DNA of 63,821 bases from Gammaproteobacteria bacterium (GTDB lineage: Bacteria; Pseudomonadota; Gammaproteobacteria; Pseudomonadales; Azotimanducaceae). Positions 53,056-63,821 of this stretch are shown here, piece by piece; position 1 is the first letter of the stretch, and every line of letters starts with the position of its first letter. The stretch is from positions 1 to 63,821 of the forward strand of contig NZGG01000039.1 of assembly GCA_002690865.1 (NCBI GenBank), written 5' to 3'. The position numbers were made by a program, and so were the translations under genes. The notes beneath the pieces were generated by a model. That model was not told where the DNA came from and made no database searches. It saw nothing but the letters and a program-made list of their open reading frames with translations.

Positions 53056-53576
53056 CAGTAACCCAATATCTTGTCTTCTATTTTATTTACTTGCAGACTC
53101 AACTTATTAAAAAATTGAAGCTTATATACAACTATTTCTGCATCTCTCAAGTTTGTGAGATAGATTTCTGAAAATTCTGCAAGATAATCTGCAGTACACT
53201 TATCAATCTCACCTTTGAAAGCCGCAAGCAACTCCATAGAACATCCGTCCTCGAGGATTTTATCGAGTTCCTCACGGCGCTCAATTTGTTCAATTAGGAA
53301 ATTTTTAGGTAGCTTTGGGTTTTCTTGAATAAGAACACCTTTTAGTTCAAGTAAATATATCGCTCTACTAAGGTCAGAGGAAATAATCTGGTAAGCAGCA
53401 TTAACTCGCGTTGCCCACTGAAGCGAGAGCCTTTTTTCATGATCTGTTGCATCAACGAACTTATCAGGATGCAACCGAGACTGAAGACTTCTGTATCTCT
53501 TGGACAAGTCTTCTGTGTCCAGATCAAAAGACACAGAAAGTTGAAATATCTCAAAATAATTTTGACTAAAATCCAC
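53055..53576 (-). CDS. hscB: Co-chaperone HscB
   Basis: 173 aa. The N-terminal J domain (about 1-75) has the HPDKF motif that stimulates HscA. The C-terminal helical bundle binds IscU. It lies 9 bp after iscA. Confidence 0.95.
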   Translation of the reverse strand: MDFSQNYFEIFQLSVSFDLDTEDLSKRYRSLQSRLHPDKFVDATDHEKRLSLQWATRVNAAYQIISSDLSRAIYLLELKGVLIQENPKLPKNFLIEQIERREELDKILEDGCSMELLAAFKGEIDKCTADYLAEFSEIYLTNLRDAEIVVYKLQFFNKLSLQVNKIEDKILGY

Positions 53577-53585
53577 ACCAACTAG

Positions 53586-53909
53586 CTATACAGTGAACGA
53601 CTCACCGCATCCACATTCCCCAGCCTGATTAGGGTTTTTGAACTCAAAGCCTTCGTTCAACCCCTGTTTCACGTAGTCCATTTCCGTACCATCTAGATAT
53701 ATGAGACTCTTAGGATCCACGTAGACGTCTATACCCTTGCTATCAAATTTAAGATCCTCAGGTTGAGGTTCATCAACAGGCTCGAGAACATACGTCAACC
53801 CCGAGCATCCTGTCGTCTTTACCGCAAGGCGTATTCCTAATCCTTTGCCACGCTCACCGAGGTAGCTCGAAATATGAAGTGCTGCTTTTTCAGTGAGACT
53901 AACGCCCAT
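53586..53909 (-). CDS. iscA: A-type Fe-S carrier IscA
   Basis: 107 aa. The three Cys of the family are in TGCSGLTY and GECGCGESF. It carries Fe-S clusters or iron. It lies 46 bp after iscU. Confidence 0.96.
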   Translation of the reverse strand: MGVSLTEKAALHISSYLGERGKGLGIRLAVKTTGCSGLTYVLEPVDEPQPEDLKFDSKGIDVYVDPKSLIYLDGTEMDYVKQGLNEGFEFKNPNQAGECGCGESFTV

Positions 53910-53955
53910 ACCTTACTCAAATTTAAATGACTATTTCATTCCCCTGGCAACAACC

Positions 53956-54360
53956 CTATTCAGCTGGGGCTTCCAAATCCTCATTGCGTTTGTTTCGATA
54001 ATCTTCCACTGCTGCCTTAATAGCATCTTCGGCTAAAACAGAGCAATGAATTTTAACAGGTGGCAGTGCTAATTCTTCCGCTATCTGGGTATTCTTAATA
54101 TCTTTTGCTTGATCAAGGGTTCGACCCTTAACCCACTCAGTAAGTAGTGAACTTGAGGCGATTGCCGAACCACAACCATAAGTCTTAAATTTGGCATCCT
54201 CAATAACGCCATCCTCACTTACTTTTATTTGAAGACGCATTACATCGCCACAAGCTGGCGCCCCAACCATACCCGTTCCGACATCTTCACTGTCTGAATC
54301 CATCTTACCCACATTTCTAGGATTATCGTAATGATCTAATACTTTGCTGCTGTAAGGCAT
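53956..54360 (-). CDS. iscU: Fe-S cluster scaffold IscU
   Basis: 134 aa. Cluster Cys residues are in APACGDVM, YGCGSAIA and KIHCSVLAEDAI. The LPPVK motif bound by HscA is present. The C-terminus is a few residues longer and acidic. Confidence 0.97.
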   Translation of the reverse strand: MPYSSKVLDHYDNPRNVGKMDSDSEDVGTGMVGAPACGDVMRLQIKVSEDGVIEDAKFKTYGCGSAIASSSLLTEWVKGRTLDQAKDIKNTQIAEELALPPVKIHCSVLAEDAIKAAVEDYRNKRNEDLEAPAE

Positions 54361-54372
54361 AACTTTTTCCTC

Positions 54373-55587
54373 TTAATGTGTTGCCCATTCAATCTTATCC
54401 ATATCAATACCGTCTTTATACATATCCCACAATGGCGACAATTCCCTCAACTTTTCAACCGCTCCCCGCACCTGAGAGATCGCATTATCAATATCTTCTT
54501 CAGTGGTAAATCTGCCTATCGAAAAGCGCAGGGAGCTATGCGCCAATTCGTCGTTCATCCCAAGAGCACGCAAAACATAAGATGGTTCTAGGCTTGCAGA
54601 AGTACACGCAGAACCAGAGGAAACGGCTAGCTCCGGGAGTGACATTATAAGCGATTCACCTTCCACGAAATTAAAACTAAGGTTAATAATCCCAGGAACT
54701 TGGCTAGAAAGATCACCGTTTACATAAACTTCCTCCATATCCTTAAAACCATCCCATAATCGTTGTCGATATTCAATAATACGATCCGCTTCTTCTTTCA
54801 TATCTGCCTTGGCTATGCGGAAGGCCTCCCCCATACCAACAATTTGATGCGTCGCCAAAGTGCCTGACCTCATACCACGTTCGTGTCCACCACCATGGAG
54901 CTGCGCCTCTAATCTAATCCGCGGCTTCCGGCGGACATAAAGAGCACCAATACCTTTAGGTCCATAAATTTTATGAGCTGAAAAAGACATTAAATCTACT
55001 TTCATCATGTTCAAATCAATATCCACTTTTCCCGCACTCTGAGCAGCATCCACGTGGAAGTAAATTTTATGAGCCCGAGTAATTTCTCCAATCGCAGCTA
55101 TATCATTAAGCACACCAATTTCATTATTTACCTGCATCAGAGACACTAATATAGTGTCGACACGAATCGCCTTCTCCACGCTTTCAGGAGATATGACCCC
55201 GTCCCTAGTAGGTTCTAGATATGTAACCTCATAGCCTTCACCCTCGAGATAACGACAAGAATCCAATACTGCCTTGTGTTCAATCTTCGACGTAATAATA
55301 TGCTTACCCTGCTTCTTGTAAAAATGTGCTGCCCCTTTTATTGCTAAATTATCAGACTCTGTTGCGCCAGAAGTCCAAACGATTTCTCGTGGATCGCAAT
55401 TGACCAGGTCTGCTACCTGCCTCCGCGCTTGCTCAACGGCCTCGTCAGCTTCCCAGCCGAATTTATGCGAACGACTCGCAGGATTGCCGAATTTCCCCTC
55501 TGCTAATAGGCATTCGCTCATTTTTTGAGCGACACGGGGATCCACCGGGGTGGTCGATGCATAGTCAAAATAAATAGGTTGCTTCAT
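54373..55587 (-). CDS. iscS: Cysteine desulfurase IscS
   Basis: 404 aa PLP enzyme. The PLP Lys is in [12 protein letters not shown] and the catalytic Cys in [10 protein letters not shown]. It supplies sulfur to IscU and to tRNA thiolation. It lies 49 bp after iscR. Confidence 0.97.
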   Translation of the reverse strand: MKQPIYFDYASTTPVDPRVAQKMSECLLAEGKFGNPASRSHKFGWEADEAVEQARRQVADLVNCDPREIVWTSGATESDNLAIKGAAHFYKKQGKHIITSKIEHKAVLDSCRYLEGEGYEVTYLEPTRDGVISPESVEKAIRVDTILVSLMQVNNEIGVLNDIAAIGEITRAHKIYFHVDAAQSAGKVDIDLNMMKVDLMSFSAHKIYGPKGIGALYVRRKPRIRLEAQLHGGGHERGMRSGTLATHQIVGMGEAFRIAKADMKEEADRIIEYRQRLWDGFKDMEEVYVNGDLSSQVPGIINLSFNFVEGESLIMSLPELAVSSGSACTSASLEPSYVLRALGMNDELAHSSLRFSIGRFTTEEDIDNAISQVRGAVEKLRELSPLWDMYKDGIDMDKIEWATH

Positions 55588-55636
55588 TTCAGTCTCTATA
55601 TTCCCTCTTTAAGGTTCTTCCAACAATTCCTTACTT

Positions 55637-56128
55637 CTAATTTTCTACGATTGTTAATTTATTTCCTGCCCTGGCAGCGCGGGCTAACGATTCTGCAGCA
55701 TCTTGGCGTGCCACAACCATTTGTACTTGTCGCTTTTCGATGATGCTAGCGAGGCTAATACTATTCAAAAAATTATTTATCTCATCAGAGAGATCAGCCC
55801 AAAGCTCGTGGGTCAAACAGGTTTCTCCGTGTTGGCAATCCGCTCGACCCGAACAACGGGTAGCATCAACGTTCTCATCAACAGAATCTACGATTGACCC
55901 CACTGATATATCCTCGAGGTCTTGTATCAATCTATATCCCCCTCCAGGACCCCGAACACTCCTTACCAGATCTCTTTGGCGCAGTTTCCCAAACAGCTGC
56001 TCTAAGTAGGAGAGACTTATATCTTGTCGTTTAGATACTTCAGCTAAGCTAACTGGTCCTTCCTTCATGTGGACCGCTACATCTAGCATCGCCGTGACTG
56101 CATATCTACCTTTCGCCGTAAGCCTCAT
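55637..56128 (-). CDS. iscR: Fe-S regulator IscR
   Basis: 163 aa Rrf2-family repressor. The N-terminal winged helix-turn-helix and a Cys triad with 5-residue spacing (C-x5-C-x5-C in [17 protein letters not shown]), with the His ligand just after, hold a 2Fe-2S cluster. An IscR type-1 box lies about 75 bp upstream, so the operon should repress itself when clusters are abundant. In Pseudomonas cysE follows on the far side; here trmJ does. Confidence 0.96.
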   Translation of the reverse strand: MRLTAKGRYAVTAMLDVAVHMKEGPVSLAEVSKRQDISLSYLEQLFGKLRQRDLVRSVRGPGGGYRLIQDLEDISVGSIVDSVDENVDATRCSGRADCQHGETCLTHELWADLSDEINNFLNSISLASIIEKRQVQMVVARQDAAESLARAARAGNKLTIVEN

Positions 56129-56202
56129 TCACTTTTATCTCCCAAACAACCATTTCCGACCCTTTCGGGCTTTGAGGGGCCATTTCCTATCTCTGACCCA
56201 AT

Positions 56203-56233
56203 GTATTACCTGACTATTTTAGTCAGGTAATAC
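56203..56233. promoter_or_regulatory. IscR type-1 operator upstream of iscR
   Basis: A perfect 14-bp inverted repeat (56203-56216 and 56220-56233, TTT centre) contains GACTATTTTAGTC. It fits the IscR type-1 consensus (ATASYYGACTRWWWYAGTCRRSTAT) at 23 of 25 positions. On the minus strand a possible TTGCTA/TAAAAT promoter overlaps it. Confidence 0.85.
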
Positions 56234-56297
56234 AGGATAGCAATGACCTTTTAGCAATAAATTTCCGACTCTCCGATTCTTTACTAGCTTTACGCAG

Positions 56298-57026
56298 TTA
56301 CTTATCAACTAGATTTATTGCTGCAAGAATGCCCCTTAAGATGCTAATTTCCATCTTATCGGGTCGTATTCGGTTAAAAAGGCGTCTTAGCCGATTCATT
56401 AATTGCCGAGGGTTCTGTGGATCATGAAACCCAAGGTAAATTAATGTTTCTTCTAAATGTTCATAGAAATGTTCCATATCTGCGGAATTCGCAAAATCAA
56501 GATCCCACATCTGCTCAGGTGTTTCACTAAGAGTTGCCTGAAGAATTTCATAACAGACGATCTGGACAGCCATTGCGAGATTAAGTGAGCTATATTCCTT
56601 TCCAGTTGGGATATTTACGTGGAAATGACACTGCTGCAACTCTTGGTTTGAAAGACCCCGATCCTCTCTACCAAAAAGAATAGCGATAGAATGATCGCCG
56701 GCTGATTCTTGTATAACTTTTTCTCCACAACTTTTCGGGTCAAGCATTGGCCACGGGATTCTTCGGTCTCTCGCAGAGGTGCCGATTACTAGCTGACAAT
56801 CCTTTATCGCTTCTTCGACACTTTCCACAACCCTAGCCTGCTGCAAAACATCAATCGCAGAAACAGCCCGAAAATCTGCCACTTCATCTGGAAATTGTTT
56901 TGGACTGACGAGAACCAAATTAGCAACCCCCATATTTTTCATTGCTCGAGCTGCGGCACCAATATTTCCTGGATGGGAGGTTTCTACCAATACGATACTT
57001 ATGTTGGGGAATAGATTTGTTCGCAT
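56298..57026 (-). CDS. trmJ: tRNA (cytidine/uridine-2'-O-)-methyltransferase TrmJ
   Basis: 242 aa from ATG at 57026 (MRTNLFPNISIVLVETSHPG); 13 upstream residues of a longer frame are not conserved. SPOUT methyltransferase motifs: GNIGAAARAMKNMG, LFGREDRGLSNQEL and IPTGKEYSSLNLAMAV. It modifies position 32 of tRNA. It is divergent from suhB with 72 bp between. Confidence 0.95.
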   Translation of the reverse strand: MRTNLFPNISIVLVETSHPGNIGAAARAMKNMGVANLVLVSPKQFPDEVADFRAVSAIDVLQQARVVESVEEAIKDCQLVIGTSARDRRIPWPMLDPKSCGEKVIQESAGDHSIAILFGREDRGLSNQELQQCHFHVNIPTGKEYSSLNLAMAVQIVCYEILQATLSETPEQMWDLDFANSADMEHFYEHLEETLIYLGFHDPQNPRQLMNRLRRLFNRIRPDKMEISILRGILAAINLVDK

Positions 57027-57098
57027 GAAACGAAGTTTACAGCATTCGCCATGATATGATTGCATTCTTCAAACTTACGTCTTCAAGTAGGGTCAGAT

Positions 57099-57881
57099 AT
57101 GGAGCCAATGGCAAACATAGCACTCCGAGCAGCTCGGGAAGCTAGCACCCATATCGCTAGAAGTTTTGATCGCCCAGATCTGGTAAAAATTTCAGAAAAA
57201 TCACATAACGATTTTGTGACTAATGTTGATAGGGAATGCGAACTCATGATTGTGGAAACACTGCGGGCAGCCTATCCAGATCATAATATCACCGGAGAAG
57301 AGTCAAGTAATGATCAATTGCATGAAAATGCAGACCACTCATGGATAATTGATCCTATTGATGGGACTTTCAATTTTGTGAGACAAGTTCCTCACTTTTG
57401 CGTGTCGATCGCTTGTCTGCACAGGGGTAAGCTTGAACACGGCGTAATTATCGACCCGATGCGAAATGAAGAATTCATCGCCAGCCGTGGCAAGGGATGT
57501 CAACTAAATGGACAGCGCGTTAGGGTCAGCCCCAAAGAAGAGCTTGACGGCGCGCTCATAGGAATGGGGGGCGCGATTCCTGACGCGGAAAAACAGAGCC
57601 AGCTTTATGGAGAACTTCTTTCCGAGAAATCGAAAATACGGCAGCCGGGAAGCGCTTGTCTTGAAATGGCATATGTAGCATGTGGTCGCCTAGATGCGCT
57701 ATGGATGCACAATCTTAAGCCCTGGGACATGGCGGCAGGCGCGTTAATGATTATTGAATCAGGGGGCTTAATTGGTAATTTTAATGGCGATCCAGACTTT
57801 ATGAAAAATGGAAACATCGTTGCAGGAAATCCTAAATGCTTTAAAGCTTTGACCTCAATTGTAAGAAGACACTGCGCTTAA
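57099..57881 (+). CDS. suhB: Inositol-1-monophosphatase family protein SuhB
   Basis: 260 aa from ATG at 57099 (MEPMANIALRAAREA), the conserved SuhB start, with TAGGG upstream. Metal-binding motifs: EESS, WIIDPIDGTFNFV and WDMAAGALMI. In E. coli SuhB also takes part in rRNA transcription antitermination. It is convergent with secF. Confidence 0.95.
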   Translation: MEPMANIALRAAREASTHIARSFDRPDLVKISEKSHNDFVTNVDRECELMIVETLRAAYPDHNITGEESSNDQLHENADHSWIIDPIDGTFNFVRQVPHFCVSIACLHRGKLEHGVIIDPMRNEEFIASRGKGCQLNGQRVRVSPKEELDGALIGMGGAIPDAEKQSQLYGELLSEKSKIRQPGSACLEMAYVACGRLDALWMHNLKPWDMAAGALMIIESGGLIGNFNGDPDFMKNGNIVAGNPKCFKALTSIVRRHCA

Positions 57882-57897
57882 AGAGAAATTGCTGCAC

Positions 57898-58845
57898 TCA
57901 GTATCTATCTGGAACATCCTCGCCAAGACCTTCCTTAATTGGTAGAGCCAAATCATCCTTCGAAATCTTGAGCACCATGAGCATATTAGCTGCTATGTAA
58001 ATTGAAGAATATGTTCCAATCACCACCCCTATAATAAGTCCGATTGCGAAGCCGCGGATCAATTCACCGCCGAGTATCAACAAGGCAAAAAGAACCAGAA
58101 GAGTCGTAAAAGATGTAACCAAAGTACGACCTAGAGTCTGATTAAGTGATTTATTTACAATATCTTCAGCACTACCTCGCCGCAATTTCCTAAAATTTTC
58201 ACGAATCCTGTCAGAAACCACAATAGTATCATTCAGCGAGTAACCAATTACTGCAAGAAGCGCAGCCAATACTGTCAAATCAAAGCTCCATCCAACAATA
58301 GAGAAAACACCAAGTGTGATCAGGACATCATGAAATAATGCTATAACTGCTCCTAACGCAAACTTATACTGGAAGCGAAATGCGACATAAATTAACACCA
58401 TCCCCAACGCCCCGAGCATCCCCATCCCACCCTGGTTCGTCAATTCTTCCCCTACCGCTGGGCCAACGAACTCAGAGCGGCGAAGTATCACTTCCGTGTC
58501 AGACACTGACCTCAATGACACGATGATTCTATCTCCTAAAGCAGCATTGTCTCTCGTATCAAGACTTTTCTGTGGAGGGACTCGCACTAAAATATCTCTA
58601 TCCGAACCAAAATACTGCACCACATGGCCTTCGTAACCAGCTTCACTCAACTGAATACGAATCACTTCTGGGTCAGCTGGATCAACATAGGAAACTTCCA
58701 CGAGAGTGCCTCCCGTAAAATCCAAACCCCATTCAAGTTGCAGCGTGACAAGGGAAATCAGTGATAACATTACCAATACTATAGAACTGCGACCGGCAAT
58801 TTTACGGTATCGCATAAAATTCAAATTAAGATTAGAGATGTCCAT
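57898..58845 (-). CDS. secF: Protein translocase subunit SecF
   Basis: 315 aa, six membrane helices with a large periplasmic loop after the first. The SecF motif (GFAIGLIIGVVIGTYSSIYI) and NDTIVVSDRIREN are present. It works with SecD and YajC to drive late translocation with proton-motive force. It overlaps secD by 1 bp. Confidence 0.96.
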   Translation of the reverse strand: MDISNLNLNFMRYRKIAGRSSIVLVMLSLISLVTLQLEWGLDFTGGTLVEVSYVDPADPEVIRIQLSEAGYEGHVVQYFGSDRDILVRVPPQKSLDTRDNAALGDRIIVSLRSVSDTEVILRRSEFVGPAVGEELTNQGGMGMLGALGMVLIYVAFRFQYKFALGAVIALFHDVLITLGVFSIVGWSFDLTVLAALLAVIGYSLNDTIVVSDRIRENFRKLRRGSAEDIVNKSLNQTLGRTLVTSFTTLLVLFALLILGGELIRGFAIGLIIGVVIGTYSSIYIAANMLMVLKISKDDLALPIKEGLGEDVPDRY

Positions 58846-60704
58846 CAGATCAACAATCTCTGCACATTGCGGCCGCCATACAACAAGTTAACCAAGGCCC
58901 TCGTACCCATGATAGCAGTAAACATAGAGGTCAAAATACCAATAGATAAAGTCACAGCAAAGCCTTTGACTGGACCCGTTCCGATACTATAGAGAATCAC
59001 AGCTACTATGAGTGTAGTCAAATTTGCATCCATAATCGTAACAAAAGCTCTCTCAAAACCAGCATTAATAGCCGCTTGAGGGGACATCTCATTCTTCAAC
59101 TCTTCTCTAATACGTGAAAAAATAAGTACGTTTGCATCCACTGCCATCCCAACTGTCAAGACAATACCCGCAATTCCTGGCAGCGTTAAGGTTGCTCCAA
59201 GCAAAGACATAACTGCCACCAACAATACCAGATTTGCTGCAAGAGCTATGTTCGCTGCTAGCCCAAAAACTCGATAGTAAATAAACATAAAAATAAGCAC
59301 CAATGTCATTCCTACCATAACGGATACTGCTCCAAGGCGAATATTTTCTGCTCCTAGAGAAGCGCCGACCGTTCTTTCCTCGACAATAAACATATCCGCC
59401 GCAAGTGCTCCAGCACGAAGCAATAGTGCTAATTCTCTTGCCTCCCCCGCGTCTAGACCAGTAATTCTAAATTTAACACCAAGAGCAGCTTGAACTGTCG
59501 CGAGACTTATTACTTTTTTCTGGATATATGGAATCTGTTTGCGAACCTCTATTCCATCTACTATTTCGTATTTGTCGCGGGTCTTAGTCTCTATAAAAAT
59601 GACAGCCATACGGCGACCAATACTGTGTCGAGTAGATCGGTGCATCAATTCACCACCATCGCTATCGAGGGTTATATTTACCTGAGGCAAACCAGAATCA
59701 GGATCAAAACCAACTTGAGCATCAAATACTCTATCACCCCTCAAAATTACGTCTTTCTCTAGATATGTATTTCGCCCCTCATATTCTTGAGCGATCGTGG
59801 TGCTGCGGGGAGAATCGGGCAATGCCTCCATACGAAATTCCAACGTTGCTACCTTACCCAGAATCTTTTTCGCTTCAGCAGTATCTTGAACTCCCGGTAA
59901 ATCTACCACGATACGATTACGACCTAATCGCTGAACCAAAGGTTCTGATACACCCAACTCATTTACTCGATTACGGATAGTCTGAAGGTTTTGTGAAACA
60001 GCAAAGTCCTCCATCTCCCTAACTGAGGAATCCGTCACAGTTAGCTGCACAAAGGGAAATGCATCCTCACCAGAAAGAATGTCAAACTCCCCGTATTGTT
60101 CAGCGATCTTTCTTCTGGCCCGGTCCCGCAGATCACTATTGGCAAAAACGAACTTTAGAACACCTTCAGCTGGCTTCTCTACACTCGAGTAACGAATACG
60201 ATCATCACGCTGCCGAAGCATACGCTTTATTTCTGATTCCATTCCAGAAACTCGGTCCTGAATAGCTTTGCCCGTATCAACCTCCATAAGGAAGTGAACA
60301 CCTCCTCGCAGATCTAAACCATATTTCATTGGTTCAGCTCCAATCGAGCGGAGCCAAGCTGGAGTTGTAGCTGCAGAATTTAAGGCAACGATGTAAACAT
60401 TAGGGAGCTCATGCAAAGCTCGCTGCGCTGACTCGCGGGCTCGTAATTGCGTTTCATCATCGTAGAAGCGAAACAGTAACTTCCCTTCTTTTACAAACCC
60501 AGCCCCGAAATATTTGATCCCCTGCTCTTGAAAAGCCTCAGTGACAGCATCTAAAGCACTCTTTTCTGCAACGGTACCAACCTCTTCTCGAGAAATCTGT
60601 ATAGCAAAGTCAGGTGGATAAATGTTTGGCAAGGCATAGATTAGACCCCAAGTAACTAACATGGCGATTAGTAAATTTTTCCAAATGGGATAGCGATTAA
60701 TCAA
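58845..60704 (-). CDS. secD: Protein translocase subunit SecD
   Basis: 619 aa. The N-terminal helix, the periplasmic P1 and P4 domains (LDLRGGVHFLMEV at about 119-131) and the C-terminal membrane bundle (GMAVDANVLIFSRIREEL) are intact. It lies 8 bp after yajC. Confidence 0.97.
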   Translation of the reverse strand: MINRYPIWKNLLIAMLVTWGLIYALPNIYPPDFAIQISREEVGTVAEKSALDAVTEAFQEQGIKYFGAGFVKEGKLLFRFYDDETQLRARESAQRALHELPNVYIVALNSAATTPAWLRSIGAEPMKYGLDLRGGVHFLMEVDTGKAIQDRVSGMESEIKRMLRQRDDRIRYSSVEKPAEGVLKFVFANSDLRDRARRKIAEQYGEFDILSGEDAFPFVQLTVTDSSVREMEDFAVSQNLQTIRNRVNELGVSEPLVQRLGRNRIVVDLPGVQDTAEAKKILGKVATLEFRMEALPDSPRSTTIAQEYEGRNTYLEKDVILRGDRVFDAQVGFDPDSGLPQVNITLDSDGGELMHRSTRHSIGRRMAVIFIETKTRDKYEIVDGIEVRKQIPYIQKKVISLATVQAALGVKFRITGLDAGEARELALLLRAGALAADMFIVEERTVGASLGAENIRLGAVSVMVGMTLVLIFMFIYYRVFGLAANIALAANLVLLVAVMSLLGATLTLPGIAGIVLTVGMAVDANVLIFSRIREELKNEMSPQAAINAGFERAFVTIMDANLTTLIVAVILYSIGTGPVKGFAVTLSIGILTSMFTAIMGTRALVNLLYGGRNVQRLLI

Positions 60705-60712
60705 AATATTAT

Positions 60713-61042
60713 CTAAATAGACTTAATAGTTCCTTTCGGTAAAGCGGCAGAAACTGAACCCTTTTGGAGTTTAAGCTGCACGTTATCAGCCGCTTCGAAT
60801 ACCAAGTATTGTTCTTCAACTTTGACTATTTTACCAATGAGTCCTCCATTGGTAACAATTTCATCACCCTTAGCGAGGCTCGCTACCAGCTCTCTATGCT
60901 CCTTGGCACGCTTACTCTGAGGCCGCCAGACTATAAAGTAAAAAATAAGAATGAAAGCTACAATAATGAAAATATCCAGCCCCATCATACTAGGCGGCGC
61001 GCCATCTTGTGCGAATGCTCTAGGAATAAAAAAATCGATCAC
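60713..61042 (-). CDS. yajC: Sec translocase auxiliary protein YajC
   Basis: 109 aa, one N-terminal membrane helix (about 22-42), then a small beta domain (GDEIVTNGGLIGKIVKVEE). It is an accessory to SecDF. Confidence 0.95.
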   Translation of the reverse strand: MIDFFIPRAFAQDGAPPSMMGLDIFIIVAFILIFYFIVWRPQSKRAKEHRELVASLAKGDEIVTNGGLIGKIVKVEEQYLVFEAADNVQLKLQKGSVSAALPKGTIKSI

Positions 61043-61131
61043 TTCCCCTCCAAATATTTTTAGTTCGTGTGTATTGTCGCTGAAAGCAGACAGATCTGCA
61101 CGGCCTCATTACGCCTTAATAAAAAAATTTT

Positions 61132-63265
<2,134 letters not shown>

Positions 63266-63439
63266 AAAAAAGAATTGGTAGCTGGAAATAGCTAACGATG
63301 ACACAAAACCCATCGAAAGTTAAAGCCTCAGGAGGGCCGATAGATGCTATTTTCGGGAGAAAACCTTTTTGGTGGGCAACCAAAAACTAAAATCCCGTAT
63401 CAACAAAAAAAACACCTTGCTATAATCACGTCGATACGT

Positions 63440-63526
63440 GCCGGGGTGGCGGAACTGGTAGACGCGCCGGATTCAAAATCCGGTTCCTTCACGGGAGTGT
63501 CGGTTCGATTCCGACCCTCGGTACCA
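63440..63526 (+). tRNA. tRNA-Leu (anticodon CAA)
   Basis: 87 nt with a long variable arm. The anticodon stem CCGGA/TCCGG encloses TTCAAAA, giving CAA. The T-arm has GGTTCGATTCC. The acceptor pairs 63440-63446 with 63516-63522 (first pair G-U), and ACCA is encoded at 63523-63526. A TATAAT box lies at 63421-63426. Confidence 0.95.
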
Positions 63527-63582
63527 TATAGTAGGTTAAAAGGCCTAGTTTTATTGACTTTTAGATAAGTAAAAGAGAGCCC

Positions 63583-63821
63583 ATGCGCAACCTCGCCACG
63601 CTGACCCTGATTCTCGCGCTCGCCCCTGCGTCGCTTGTCTATGCCACGGACGGCGACACCCGAAGTAAGAACCTCGTCGAAGTCGCGATCGAGGCGGGCA
63701 CATTCAAGTCGCTTGCTGCGGCACTCGATGCTGCCGGCCTGGTCAAAACTCTCCAGAGCGAAGGGCCCTTCACTGTGTTCGCGCCGACCGATGCAGCGTT
63801 CGCAAAACTGCCCGCAGGGAC
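63583..63821 (+). CDS. Fasciclin-domain secreted protein (partial, cut by window end)
   Basis: The first 79 codons of a secreted protein: a signal peptide (about 1-22, ending LVYA) and the start of a fasciclin (FAS1) domain (GTFKSLAAALDAAGL, GPFTVFAPTDAAFAKLP). AGAGAGCCC precedes the ATG. Base composition changes sharply to GC-rich with C/G third positions, unlike every other gene in the window. It lies 56 bp after a tRNA gene. It may be transferred DNA or an assembly join. Confidence 0.85.
   Translation, partial: MRNLATLTLILALAPASLVYATDGDTRSKNLVEVAIEAGTFKSLAAALDAAGLVKTLQSEGPFTVFAPTDAAFAKLPAG

Noticed and set aside
63344-63568. 74-codon ORF on the + strand
   Set aside because: It runs through the tRNA-Leu gene and has no coding character.

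Overview
The window looks like a chromosomal segment of a flagellated, AT-rich gammaproteobacterium, most likely a marine member of the Pseudomonadales/Oceanospirillales/Cellvibrionales assemblage. The run queA-tgt-yajC-secDF-suhB-trmJ-iscRSUA-hscBA-fdx-iscX-ndk-rlmN-rodZ-ispG-hisS-yfgM-bamB-der is the usual order in that assemblage. The flagellar genes resemble polar systems of Pseudomonas and Vibrio: flhA-flhF-flhG-fliA, flgP and flgT, and a PomA-like stator. I cannot name a genus.

Layout. (1) 1-5000, + strand: three tandem flagellin genes, flaG and fliS. A small lipoprotein gene follows on the other strand. (2) 5659-8811: one motA (PomA type) and two tandem motB genes. (3) 8861-12466: a tightly coupled cluster of a voltage-gated K+ channel, a small Cys-rich protein, a ClC channel with altered gate residues, and a Sel1-repeat protein. 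(4) 12528-12956: a divergent second FliS-like gene with its own sigma-28 promoter. (5) 28098 back to 12953: one long rod-hook operon, flgB-flagellin-flgCDEFGHIJKL, with a 701-aa flagellin between flgB and flgC. (6) 28406-30386: flgA, flgM, flgN. (7) 34046 back to 30387: flgP, flgT, a LysM lipoprotein, a FliK-like gene and an FlhB-C-domain gene. (8) 34182-39348: flhA, a degenerate flhF, flhG, fliA and an unknown gene. (9) 39463-41545: xseA and an M23 peptidase. (10) 63265 back to 41565: the housekeeping translation, Fe-S and Sec block. (11) 63440-63526: tRNA-Leu(CAA). (12) From 63583: the start of a GC-rich fasciclin-domain gene that does not match the window's base composition.

Regulation readable in the sequence. 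Good sigma-28 (FliA) promoters (TAAAG-type -35, 11-bp spacer, NCCGAT-type -10) precede flagellins 1-3, the second fliS-like gene, flgA, flgM and flgP; a weaker one precedes motA. Sigma-54 -24/-12 elements precede flgB and flhA. A CGGCAA-N4-TTGCCG palindrome family, partly spaced about three helical turns apart, sits at the flagellin promoters and in the flgB/flgA gap, and is a candidate activator site. An IscR type-1 box lies upstream of iscR.

The most unusual points are: (a) a ~195-residue surface module shared, with a 65-bp nearly identical DNA stretch, between FlgL and the flagellin inserted in the rod operon; (b) the sigma-28-driven second FliS-like protein next to that flgL; (c) two MotB paralogues, each with an internal duplication, behind a single MotA; (d) the palindrome family and a predicted pseudoknot between flagellin genes; and (e) an FlhF that has kept its P-loop but lost recognisable later GTPase motifs. 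No insertion sequence, integrase, phage gene or CRISPR array was seen. fliD, the fliE-R genes, flhB and chemotaxis genes are not in the window.
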